A DNA stretch of 64,000 bases from Pseudomonas capeferrum (GTDB taxonomy: Bacteria; Pseudomonadota; Gammaproteobacteria; Pseudomonadales; Pseudomonadaceae), in NCBI RefSeq assembly GCF_000731675.1, contig NZ_JMIT01000001.1:560712-624711 (forward strand). Reading direction: 5' to 3'. Below the pieces are notes generated by a model. It saw only the letters and a program-made list of their open reading frames with translations. It was not told the DNA's origin and made no database searches. Shown piece after piece: positions 8,720-16,475 of this stretch. Position 1 is the stretch's first letter. Each line of letters begins with the position of its first letter. The position numbers were made by a program, and so were the translations under genes.

Positions 8720-9199
8720 ATGACTGCCAAGAATACGGTTTGCCTCTGGTACAACAATGATGCCGAGGAGGCGGCGAACTTCTACGCCGTGACCTTCCCC
8801 GACAGCCGCGTGGTGGCGGTTCACCAGGCCCCCAGTGATTACCCGTCGGGCAAGGCGGGTGATGTGATCACCGTCGAATTCACCGTGATGGGCGTGCCCT
8901 GCGTAGGGCTTAACGGCGGCACGGCGTTCAAGCACAGCGAAGCGTTCTCGTTCCAGGTCAGCACCGAAGACCAGGCCGAGACTGACCGCCTGTGGAACGC
9001 CATCGTCAGCAATGGCGGCGAAGAGAGCGTCTGCGGCTGGTGCAAGGATCGATGGGGGGTATCGTGGCAGATCTGCCCGCGCATCCTGATCGAGGCCCTC
9101 GGCAACCCTGACCGGGCGGCGGCCAAGCGGGCCTTCGAGGCCATGATGGAAATGGGCAAGATCGATGTCGCCGGGATCGAGGCGGCCTTGAAGGGCTGA
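8720..9199 (+). CDS. VOC superfamily protein, PhnB / 3-demethylubiquinone methyltransferase-like fold
   Basis: 159 residues, matching the PhnB-like glyoxalase-fold family (PF06983 type). It opens with NTVCLWYNNDAEEAANFYA and has the characteristic FTVMGVPCVGLNGG and KDRWGVSWQICPRIL segments. These proteins resemble glyoxalases and extradiol dioxygenases, but most lack an assigned reaction. GGAG occurs just before the ATG. It is monocistronic, ended by a strong hairpin shared with the convergent BCCT gene. Confidence 0.85.
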   Translation: MTAKNTVCLWYNNDAEEAANFYAVTFPDSRVVAVHQAPSDYPSGKAGDVITVEFTVMGVPCVGLNGGTAFKHSEAFSFQVSTEDQAETDRLWNAIVSNGGEESVCGWCKDRWGVSWQICPRILIEALGNPDRAAAKRAFEAMMEMGKIDVAGIEAALKG

Positions 9200-9205
9200 C
9201 GGCGA

Positions 9206-9240
9206 GCAACCCAGGGGCCGACTGGCGGCCCCTGGGTTGC
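9206..9240. terminator. Bidirectional terminator between the VOC and BCCT genes
   Basis: Perfect 15-bp stem GCAACCCAGGGGCCG / CGGCCCCTGGGTTGC with a five-base loop, filling almost all of the 44-bp gap between two converging stop codons. No U-run follows, but the stem strength and position support a two-way terminator. Confidence 0.75.
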
Positions 9241-9243
9241 TGC

Positions 9244-10995
9244 TTAGTCGTTCAACTCCACGTCGGCCTGGGGTTGTGTCTGCTTGGTCGCAGACTTCTT
9301 CTCCTGCACCACGATGTAGAACTCCTCGCCATGTTTCACCGCGCCATACAGCACGGCCTTTTCGATCAGCTCGGTACCCCGCAGATGCCGCAGCATCATC
9401 GGGTCCTTGCGCAGGTCGCGGTACAGCGCCAGGCACAACAGCACCATCACTACGACAAACGGCAGCGCCACCACGATCGTCAGGTTCTGTAACCCCGTCA
9501 GTGCCTCGCCGGGGTTGCTGGGGTCGCCGATCGCCAACATGACCGCCGCCACCGTGCCGGTCAGCGCCCCCCAGAAGATCACGGTGCGCCGCGACGGCGC
9601 GGTGGTGCCGTGTTCCGACAGGGTGCCCATGACCAGTGAGGCGGCATCGGCGCCGGAGACGAAGAAGATGCCCACCAGGATCATCACCAGCACCGAGGTC
9701 AACGAGGCCAGCGGGTAGCTGTCCAGCAACTGATAGAGCGCGTGGTTGCTGTTGACGGCGCCATTGACCAGCGCGAAGCTGCCCTCGCGCAGGGCATCGA
9801 TCGCCGCACCGCCGAAAATGGTGAACCACACCAGGCTGACCAGGCTCGGTACCAGCAGCACCCCGGTGACGAACTGGCGAATGGTGCGGCCGCGGCTGAT
9901 GCGGGCAATGAACATGCCGACGAAAGGCGTCCAGGAAATCCACCAGGCCCAATAGAACACGGTCCAGCCGGCCAGCCAGCTGTCCATCTGCTCACCGCCG
10001 CTGGCGTTGGTGCGTGCCATCATTTCTGGCAGCAGCTTGATGTAGATGCCGATCGAGGTGGGCAGCAGGTTGAGCATCAACAGCGTCGGGCCGACCAGGA
10101 AGACGAAGGCCGCCAGCACCAGTGCCAGCACCATGTTGGTATTGGACAACCACTGGATACCCTTGCCGATGCCGGACACTGCGGAGGTGACGAAGGCAAT
10201 GGTCAGCAAGGTGATGATCGAGATGTAGAACAGCTTGCCGGGGCTCTCGATCCAGCCGTTGTATTCCAGGCCGCCGGCGATTTGCAGGGCGCCCAGGCCG
10301 AGCGAGGCGGCAGAGCCGAACAGCGTGGCGAAAATCGCCATCATGTCGATCACGCGGCCGACGGGGCCGTTGGCGTGCTTGCCGATCAGCGGCCGAAAGG
10401 CCGTGGAAATCAATTGCGAACGCCCGCGGCGGAACGTGCCGTAAGCAATCACCAGGCCGACGATGGCGTACATGGCCCAGGGGTGCAGGGTCCAGTGGAA
10501 CAACGTGGTGGCCATGGCCACCTGCATCGCCTCGCTCGATTGCCCGGTCGTCGTTCCGGGAGGGGGTGTCACATAGTGCGACAAGGGCTCGGCAACGCCG
10601 AAGAACATCAGGCCGATGCCCATGCCGGCGCTGAACATCATGGCCACCCAGGAGACGGTACGGAATTCTGGCGCTTCGCCATCACGCCCCAGCGGGATCC
10701 TGCCATAGCGGCTGGCGGCTAGCCACAGCACGAAGATGACGAACACGGTCGAGGTGAGTACGAAGAACCAGCCAAAGTTGAGAATGACCCAGGACTGTGC
10801 CGACGACGCGCTGGCGGCAAGGCTGGCCTGGCTGACGAAGCCCCAGATGACGAAGGCAATGGCCAGAATGCTGGTGATGCCGAAGACGATCCAGTCGAGC
10901 TTGCCCTCCAAGTGCCTGTCCTGGCGGGCCTCGGCGGTTTTCGAGGGGTCCGTAACGCCAAGGTCGAGCGTTTCGGTGATGTGTTCCTTTGCCAT
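9244..10995 (-). CDS. BCCT family betaine/carnitine/choline transporter
   Basis: 583 residues with about 12 membrane helices. Two BCCT signatures are clear: GMGIGLMFFGVAEPLSHY near residue 125 and the Trp-rich motif WAWWISWTPFVGMFIARISR near residue 350. The N-terminal ~30 residues and C-terminal ~70 residues (LIEKAVLYGAVKHGEEF onward) are hydrophilic tails; in BetP/BetT relatives such tails sense osmotic or ionic conditions. The likely substrate is a quaternary ammonium compound, sodium- or proton-coupled. It stands alone, without choline or betaine catabolic genes beside it. Confidence 0.92.
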   Translation of the reverse strand: MAKEHITETLDLGVTDPSKTAEARQDRHLEGKLDWIVFGITSILAIAFVIWGFVSQASLAASASSAQSWVILNFGWFFVLTSTVFVIFVLWLAASRYGRIPLGRDGEAPEFRTVSWVAMMFSAGMGIGLMFFGVAEPLSHYVTPPPGTTTGQSSEAMQVAMATTLFHWTLHPWAMYAIVGLVIAYGTFRRGRSQLISTAFRPLIGKHANGPVGRVIDMMAIFATLFGSAASLGLGALQIAGGLEYNGWIESPGKLFYISIITLLTIAFVTSAVSGIGKGIQWLSNTNMVLALVLAAFVFLVGPTLLMLNLLPTSIGIYIKLLPEMMARTNASGGEQMDSWLAGWTVFYWAWWISWTPFVGMFIARISRGRTIRQFVTGVLLVPSLVSLVWFTIFGGAAIDALREGSFALVNGAVNSNHALYQLLDSYPLASLTSVLVMILVGIFFVSGADAASLVMGTLSEHGTTAPSRRTVIFWGALTGTVAAVMLAIGDPSNPGEALTGLQNLTIVVALPFVVVMVLLCLALYRDLRKDPMMLRHLRGTELIEKAVLYGAVKHGEEFYIVVQEKKSATKQTQPQADVELND

Positions 10996-11307
10996 GAATA
11001 GTGATGCCCCTTTGTGGCTTACCTGCGTATGCAGGCTTGTTGTTGTGGGCTGCCGGGGTCGGTGACGGTCTCGGCGGGAAGTGCAGCTGGCCGAATTATC
11101 CTGCTTGGCAAACAGCGGCTCCTGTCCCGATAACGCCCTGGGGCGTCCACTGAACGACCTGTTTAATACTTTTAGTTCCGGGGGCGATGGCCCTTTCTGC
11201 GCTGCGTTCTGGTACCCTGATGGGCATTAACCTGGCCTGCATTCCCGAGCACCGTAGAAGCGGCGTTGCCTGCGGGCCTGGCCTTACCAGGAAACGGAGA
11301 TTCGTCA
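10996..11307. other. 312-bp divergent intergenic region
   Basis: It separates the BCCT start from the 105-residue protein and must hold both promoters. It includes an A/T-richer part (TTTAATACTTTTAGTTCC, about 11161-11178) that is the likeliest promoter area. I see no convincing gene or repeat. Confidence 0.4.
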
Positions 11308-11625
11308 ATGGCCACTGACCGTGTGAGCCTGATTCATTTCGATAAATTGAGCATGAGCCCGGCTGCTGCCGATCGGTTCCAGACAGCCCTCGACGCGCTG
11401 GAAGCGCTCAAGCTGCAGGACCGTTACGTGTACCTCGTTGCTCCTTATCTGGGTGATATCGCCGACGCCTCCGACCGTGAGCAGCTGGCCACGGCCATGG
11501 AGCAGGGCATCCGCGTCGTGCATGACCTGTTGGCCGCCAAGTCGATCACCAAGGTGAAGTCCGAAGAGCTGTGCAACGTGTTTGAAAATGCCGCCGAGCG
11601 TGTGCGCGCTGAAATGCCGGCCTGA
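11308..11625 (+). CDS. Conserved hypothetical protein, 105 residues
   Basis: Small, soluble and predicted largely helical (ALDALEALKLQDRYVYLVAPYLGDIADASDREQLATAMEQG), with no signal peptide, membrane segment or catalytic motif that I recognise. ATG 11308 follows GGAAACGGAGA at good spacing. The DUF1289 gene follows after 8 bp, so the two are very likely co-transcribed. Function unknown. Confidence 0.7.
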   Translation: MATDRVSLIHFDKLSMSPAAADRFQTALDALEALKLQDRYVYLVAPYLGDIADASDREQLATAMEQGIRVVHDLLAAKSITKVKSEELCNVFENAAERVRAEMPA

Positions 11626-11633
11626 AGGGTGCA

Positions 11634-11834
11634 ATGGCCAAGGACATAGACAACCCCTGCGTTTCGCTATGCCAGCTCAACAGCGAGCTGTGCGTCAGCT
11701 GTGGCCGCAGCCGTGAAGAAATCCGCAAGTGGCGTGGCATGAAGCGCCCGGAGAAGATGGCCACCGTGCAGCGGGCGGCCACGCGGATGAAAGCCATCGT
11801 CAAGAAGAGCGCGAAGCGGCAGAATGCCAACTGA
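11634..11834 (+). CDS. DUF1289 domain protein
   Basis: 66 residues. It carries the family's four-Cys pattern NPCVSLCQLNSELCVSCGRS, followed by EEIRKWRGM. The Cys spacing suggests binding of a metal or Fe-S cluster, which is not proven for the family. The C-terminal half is strongly basic (AATRMKAIVKKSAKRQ). Probably co-transcribed with the upstream 105-residue gene. Confidence 0.88.
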   Translation: MAKDIDNPCVSLCQLNSELCVSCGRSREEIRKWRGMKRPEKMATVQRAATRMKAIVKKSAKRQNAN

Positions 11835-11886
11835 CCTTCGCATGCTGTTATAACCGCGTCCCCTGAAACTTTATCGAGCCTGGAAA

Positions 11887-12528
11887 ATGGATTCTCACTC
11901 GCTTCTTGCCTTTACCCTGGTTGCCGCGATCGCCATCGCCAGCCCTGGCCCTGCGACCTTGATGGCGATCAACAACAGCCTGGCCCATGGGCAACGCAGC
12001 GCGGTCTGGTCTTCACTGGGCAATGGCTCGGGCTTGTTCTGCCTGTCGGCAGCGGCCATGCTCGGGTTGGGGGCGTTGCTGGCAAGCTCCGAAGTGCTGT
12101 TCAACGCCGTCAAGATCATCGGCGCGGGTTACCTGTTCTACCTCGGCGCACGGCAGTTGTTGAAGAAGAGCCCGATGCTGGAGGAGGGCGCCACCGCCGG
12201 GGTGGCCAAGGAGCGGCCGACACCGCTCAAGCTGTACAAGTCAGCATTCCTGACGGCGGTCACCAACCCCAAGGCGACCATGTTCTTCACCGCGCTGTTC
12301 CCGCAGTTCATCGACCAGGGCGCCGCGTTGCTGCCGCAGTTCCTGATCCTTACCGGGATCTTCGTCGCCTTGTCGCTCATTTCACTGACCCTGTACGCCG
12401 CGCTGGCCTCGCGGGCCAAGGGCGTGTTGACCCGGCCGGCGCTTTCGCGCTGGGTGAGCCGGGTCGTGGGCACGACCTTCATCGGCTTTGGTGCGGCGAT
12501 TCTCACAATCCGTCGACAGTCGGCGTAG
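11887..12528 (+). CDS. LysE/RhtB family amino acid exporter
   Basis: 213 residues, about six membrane segments, the typical length of RhtB carriers. The N-terminus has the family signature IASPGPATLMAINNSLAHGQR, and a second typical motif NPKATMFFTALFPQF stands mid-protein. Exports amino acids or related metabolites; which one cannot be told. It has its own spacing of 52 bp from DUF1289 and may be transcribed with it or alone. Confidence 0.9.
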   Translation: MDSHSLLAFTLVAAIAIASPGPATLMAINNSLAHGQRSAVWSSLGNGSGLFCLSAAAMLGLGALLASSEVLFNAVKIIGAGYLFYLGARQLLKKSPMLEEGATAGVAKERPTPLKLYKSAFLTAVTNPKATMFFTALFPQFIDQGAALLPQFLILTGIFVALSLISLTLYAALASRAKGVLTRPALSRWVSRVVGTTFIGFGAAILTIRRQSA

Positions 12529-12664
12529 GTCTTTGCGGGCCGCCTGACGACGCGCAGCGGCCCTGGCAACTCGCCGGTCGATGAAAACCCTGGCGGCTGG
12601 CTGCCGATGGGCCAGACTGTCTACACCACGCGAAGCCAGATGCCCCATGTGCCGAGGGTTGTAG

Positions 12665-13480
12665 ATGATCGAGCGTTGCTTTCGCCACGCCTTGCTGTCG
12701 TTGCTGTGCGCGCTGCTGCCCGCGGTTGCAGGCGCGCAGGAGGCCTGCCAGCGCCTGACGGCCACCGGTAACCCCGAATACCCCCCTTATTTGTGGCGCG
12801 ACCCGCATGACCCTCACCAGTTGATCGGTGCCAATGCCGACCTGCTCAAATACTTGGGCAAGCAACTTGGGCTAGAGATCGAAGTGGTTTACGGGGGGCC
12901 GTGGTCACGTGCCCAGGAGCAAGTGCGCACCGGCCGTATCGACCTGCTTGCCGGGTATTTTCTGACCCAGGCACGGCAGCAGATGATGGACTTCATAAGC
13001 CCGGCCTTCCTGCACACGCCCAGCGTGGTCTGGGTACGCCAGCAAGGGGCCTTTGTCTACCATCAATGGGCTGACCTGCAAGGCCGCAAAGGCGGGACCC
13101 TGGTCAATAACAGCCACGGCCAGCAGTTCGATGACTATGCCAAGGCCAACCTCACGCTCGAAGCGGTGCCCAGTGCCAAGCAGGCTTTCGAGAAGCTGCT
13201 GCTCAAGCGCAGCGACTACGTGGTGTTCGAGCACTATCCAGGCATGGCGTTGGCGCAGACGCTGGGCATGCAAGACAGCCTGCAGGTGCTGGACCCGCCG
13301 GTGTCCAGCGAAGGCTTGTACCTGGCGCTGTCGCATCAATCACCGTGCAACCAGCCGCAGTTGCGCGAAGACCTGGCACGGGAGATGAAAGCGATCGTTT
13401 CCGGCGCATTGCCAGAACAGTTGTTGCGCCAGAACCTGGAGCGCTGGCATCAACAGCACACAGCAGCCATTGTTCAATGA
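12665..13480 (+). CDS. Periplasmic substrate-binding protein (SBP_bac_3 type)
   Basis: 271 residues with a signal peptide ending at AGAQE (about 25). The mature protein begins CQRLTATGNPEYPPYLWR, the usual first strand of family-3 binding proteins, and continues with a WSRAQEQVRTGRIDLLAG segment. There are no ABC partners nearby, so it may be an orphan binding protein. It converges on the mocA-like gene with a 7-bp overlap of coding ends. A link with the molybdenum hydroxylase is possible but unsupported. Confidence 0.78.
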   Translation: MIERCFRHALLSLLCALLPAVAGAQEACQRLTATGNPEYPPYLWRDPHDPHQLIGANADLLKYLGKQLGLEIEVVYGGPWSRAQEQVRTGRIDLLAGYFLTQARQQMMDFISPAFLHTPSVVWVRQQGAFVYHQWADLQGRKGGTLVNNSHGQQFDDYAKANLTLEAVPSAKQAFEKLLLKRSDYVVFEHYPGMALAQTLGMQDSLQVLDPPVSSEGLYLALSHQSPCNQPQLREDLAREMKAIVSGALPEQLLRQNLERWHQQHTAAIVQ

Positions 13481-14067
13481 CCCATCGGTAAACCGAGGGC
13501 CTGAGGGACATCCACGTCCAGCACCACCCCGGCATCGTCAACGGCGACCGTGATACAGGCGTGCGGGTTGTCCAGAATGACCTGCCGGCCGCCCTGATCA
13601 CCTTGCAGTTGCGCCAGCGCCGGCCAGAACGCACGGCCGAAAATCACCGGATGCCCGCGCTGACCCTGGTACTGCGGCAACACGATGTGTGCTGCGCTTG
13701 CTTGCCGGCAAAGTGTTTGCAAGCTGCCAGGTGCGATCCATGGCATATCCGCCAACAGCACCGCCACCGCCTGGGCCTGTGTCTGCAGCAGCGCCGTCAC
13801 CCCGGCCGCGAGGCTGGTGCCCATGCCAAGCGCTGCCTGCTCGGCCCGCACGATATGGGCCCGCGGGTCGATACCCAGGTGCTGCGCATCGTCACCCGGC
13901 CGTAGCACGACGTGCACATCTGCAAAATGATCGAATGCGCGCGCCAATGCCGTCGCCAGCAGGGTGTGCCCGGAGGGCAGCCGTGCCAGGCGTTTGTCGC
14001 TGCCAAAGCGCTGCGCACGCCCGGCCGCCAGCACCAGCGCGGTGCAGATCACAGGTTGTGCTGGCAC
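13474..14067 (-). CDS. mocA: MocA-like molybdenum cofactor cytidylyltransferase
   Basis: 197 residues, NTP-transferase fold. N-terminal nucleotide-binding motif TALVLAAGRAQRFGSDKRL, then GMGTSLAAG and LLADMPW as expected for MocA/MobA relatives, and RGHPVIFGR near the C-terminus. It transfers CMP to molybdopterin to give the cytosine dinucleotide cofactor of periplasmic hydroxylases. Starts at GTG (14067) with GGGAGG 8 bases upstream, inside the end of xdhC (19-bp overlap). Last gene of the hydroxylase operon, as expected for a dedicated maturation factor. Confidence 0.88.
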   Translation of the reverse strand: MPAQPVICTALVLAAGRAQRFGSDKRLARLPSGHTLLATALARAFDHFADVHVVLRPGDDAQHLGIDPRAHIVRAEQAALGMGTSLAAGVTALLQTQAQAVAVLLADMPWIAPGSLQTLCRQASAAHIVLPQYQGQRGHPVIFGRAFWPALAQLQGDQGGRQVILDNPHACITVAVDDAGVVLDVDVPQALGLPMGH

Positions 14068-15080
14068 GCCTCGGCCTCCCGGGCAAGCTTGGCCTTGGTC
14101 ACGTTGACTGCCCCAGGCAGGCTCACGTCATTCTTGGCTGCGAGGATCTCGGCCATGACGCTGACGGCGATTTCGGCCGGGGTCTTGCTGCCGATGTAGA
14201 TGCCGATAGGGCCGTGCAGGCGCTTGAGGGTGGCTTCGGTTTCGCCAAAGTGTTCGATCAGGCGCTCGCGTCGCAACTGGCTGTTGCGCCTGGACCCGAT
14301 CGCGCCGATGTAGAACGCCGGGCTGTGCAGCGCCTCGAGCAAGGCCAGGTCGTCAAGTTTGGGGTCGTGGCTGACGGCAACGATGGCGCTACGCACGTCG
14401 GGGGCGAAGGTACGCACCACATCGTCCGGCATGCCGGCCAGTTTCGAGACGCCCGCGACGCCCCAGCCGCCCATGTATTCTGGCCGTGGGTCGCACACCG
14501 AAACGTTGAAGCCATTGAACAGCGCCATGGTCGCCAGGTACTCGGCCAGCGCGCCGGCGCCGATCAGCAGCACGCGGTAGCCAGGGCCGAGGGTGCTGAG
14601 CATGCGCTGGCCATCGAAGCTGAACTGCTCGGGCGTGCTGCTAGCCATGAGCGCGGCTTCGCCGCTGTGCAAGTCCAGTTCACGGCGCACCAGGCTGCCG
14701 CTGTCGAGGCAGGCCAGCAGTTGTTCGAGGTGTTCTGCCGAAGGTTCGAACTCGAGGACCAGTTGCAGGGTACCGCCACAGGGCAAGCCGAACCGGTGAG
14801 CGTCCTCGGCGCTGACACCGTAGCGCACCACCTCGGGCAGCCCGGTCTGCATACCTGGGCCACCGTAGGCAGTGGTGTAGCGGTGGATGAGGTCATCCTC
14901 GATGCAGCCACCGGACACGCTGCCGACCACGCGACCGTCGCTGCGCAGCGCCATCATCGAACCGACCGGGCGAGGGGACGAGCCCCAGGTGCGGGCCACA
15001 GTGGCCAGCAAGACGCGCTCGCCGCTGGCAAGCCAGTCGCGGGCGGTGCGCAGGACCAGCAGGTCGATGCTCTCCATCAT
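14049..15080 (-). CDS. XdhC family maturation factor for molybdenum hydroxylase
   Basis: 343 residues. It has the XdhC/CoxI N-terminal domain (LLATVARTWGSSPRPVGSMM, then GSVSGGCIEDDLIHRY with the conserved Cys) and a C-terminal Rossmann domain (RVLLIGAGALAEYLA; AIGSRRNSQLRRERL). XdhC proteins bind molybdopterin, help sulfurate it and insert it into the Mo subunit. Two adjacent ATG codons, at 15080 and 15077, follow GGAGA; either may be used. It lies directly downstream of the cytochrome gene in the same operon. Confidence 0.9.
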   Translation of the reverse strand: MMESIDLLVLRTARDWLASGERVLLATVARTWGSSPRPVGSMMALRSDGRVVGSVSGGCIEDDLIHRYTTAYGGPGMQTGLPEVVRYGVSAEDAHRFGLPCGGTLQLVLEFEPSAEHLEQLLACLDSGSLVRRELDLHSGEAALMASSTPEQFSFDGQRMLSTLGPGYRVLLIGAGALAEYLATMALFNGFNVSVCDPRPEYMGGWGVAGVSKLAGMPDDVVRTFAPDVRSAIVAVSHDPKLDDLALLEALHSPAFYIGAIGSRRNSQLRRERLIEHFGETEATLKRLHGPIGIYIGSKTPAEIAVSVMAEILAAKNDVSLPGAVNVTKAKLAREAEACQHNL

Positions 15081-15111
15081 CTTTCTCCAAAGCGTAATGC
15101 TTGTGCCGGTT

Positions 15112-16458
15112 TCATCGCATGTGCAACACAATCGGGCTGCTGCTGGCCGGGTCTGTGTGCCCGCGCAACGTGCCCACGGCCTGCGCACCCACTGCACCAC
15201 CGTGATTACCCCAGGCGCCGCGCACGAAGCTCAATACTTCGGCAATTTCCCGGTCGCTCAGCTGTTCACGGAAGGCCGGCATGCGGTAGGCATCGGGCAG
15301 CCCGGCAGCGACGATGCGCTGCGAGCCATTGAGGGTGATGTTGATCGCCGACGCGCTTTCCTTGGCCAAGGCCGACGTGGCCCCGGCCAACGGCGGCATC
15401 CACTCGGCCTGGCCCTTGCCGTCCAGGCCGTGGCACGACGCGCAACGGGTCACGTAAGTATGCGCCCCAGGGTTATCGAGCTTCGCGGCTACCGATTCAG
15501 CCTGGTACTGCCACGGCGTGCCGTCACGCTGTGGATCGCCGGGCAGCGATTTCAGATAGCGGCCGATCGCCGCCAGGTCATCGTCACTCATGAATTGCGT
15601 GGAGTTGTTGAACGCCTCGGTCATCGAGCCATAGACCACGGCATGCCGGTTGCGCCCGGTCTTGAGGAACTGCACGATTTCCGCTTCGCTCCAGCGGCCA
15701 AGGCCGGTGTTGTGGTCGGCGCGCAGGCTTGGTGCGTACCAGCCATCGAGCAGCGCACCGGCCAGGAAGGGTTTGCCACTTTCATCCAGGGCTTTCTCGT
15801 TGAAGGCCAGGCCACGGGGGGTATGGCAGCTGCCACAGTGCCCTGGGCCTTGAACGATGTAGGCGCCGCGGTTCCACTGGGCGTCCTGATCAGGCTTGGC
15901 GGCATACGGTGTGTTGGCGGCGAACAGCCCATTCCACAGGGCGATGGGCCAGCGCATGTTCAGCGGCCAGGGAATGTCACTGGCGAGGTTCGCCTGCTGG
16001 GCAGGTTGCACGCCCTTCATGAAGAACGCGTACAGGGCCCGCACATCGTCATCGCTGAGCTTGGCGTAGGAAGGGTACGGCATGGCCGGGTACAGCCGCC
16101 GGCCACCGGGGGCCACGCCGTGGCGTACGGCGCGGTCGAAGTCGGCAAGGCTGTAGTGACCGATGCCGGTGTCGCGGTCGGGGGTGACGTTGGTGGCGTG
16201 GATCGCCCCCAGTGGCGTGGCCATCTCCAACCCGCCGGCGAACGGTTTGCCGCCGGGCAGGCTGTGGCAGGCCACGCAGTCACTCAGCCGGGCCACATAC
16301 TCGCCGCGGCTGACCAGTGCAGGGTCGAAACGGGCAGCCTGCTCGGCCTCGAAAGGTGACGCGGGGTCACGGGTGACGTACCAGGCCAGCAGGCCTGCCG
16401 CGACCAGGCACGGCAGCGCCAGCCAGCCGGCGGTTCTTGCGAATCGGCTGTGGGTCAT
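15112..16458 (-). CDS. Triheme cytochrome c subunit of periplasmic molybdenum hydroxylase
   Basis: 448 residues. An N-terminal signal anchor (about 10-28) is followed by three c-type heme motifs: CVACH, CGSCH and CASCH. This is the architecture of the cytochrome subunit of alcohol, gluconate and nicotinate dehydrogenases. It should take electrons from the 2Fe-2S subunit and pass them to the quinone pool or oxidases at the outer face of the inner membrane. AAGGA lies 7 bases before the ATG. Its stop-to-start distances from neighbours (17 and 31 bp) show one operon with the hydroxylase subunits and XdhC. Confidence 0.92.
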   Translation of the reverse strand: MTHSRFARTAGWLALPCLVAAGLLAWYVTRDPASPFEAEQAARFDPALVSRGEYVARLSDCVACHSLPGGKPFAGGLEMATPLGAIHATNVTPDRDTGIGHYSLADFDRAVRHGVAPGGRRLYPAMPYPSYAKLSDDDVRALYAFFMKGVQPAQQANLASDIPWPLNMRWPIALWNGLFAANTPYAAKPDQDAQWNRGAYIVQGPGHCGSCHTPRGLAFNEKALDESGKPFLAGALLDGWYAPSLRADHNTGLGRWSEAEIVQFLKTGRNRHAVVYGSMTEAFNNSTQFMSDDDLAAIGRYLKSLPGDPQRDGTPWQYQAESVAAKLDNPGAHTYVTRCASCHGLDGKGQAEWMPPLAGATSALAKESASAINITLNGSQRIVAAGLPDAYRMPAFREQLSDREIAEVLSFVRGAWGNHGGAVGAQAVGTLRGHTDPASSSPIVLHMR

Positions 16459-16475
16459 GGGCGTTCCTTGTCCTG

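Noticed and set aside
8705..9952. 415-codon minus-strand frame spanning the VOC gene and the BCCT 3' end
   Set aside because: It crosses a strong bidirectional terminator and both real genes, and it lacks a start context.
14887..16359. 490-codon open frame opposite the cytochrome and XdhC genes
   Set aside because: Runs across two genes with clear heme and XdhC motifs; composition is that of a shadow frame.
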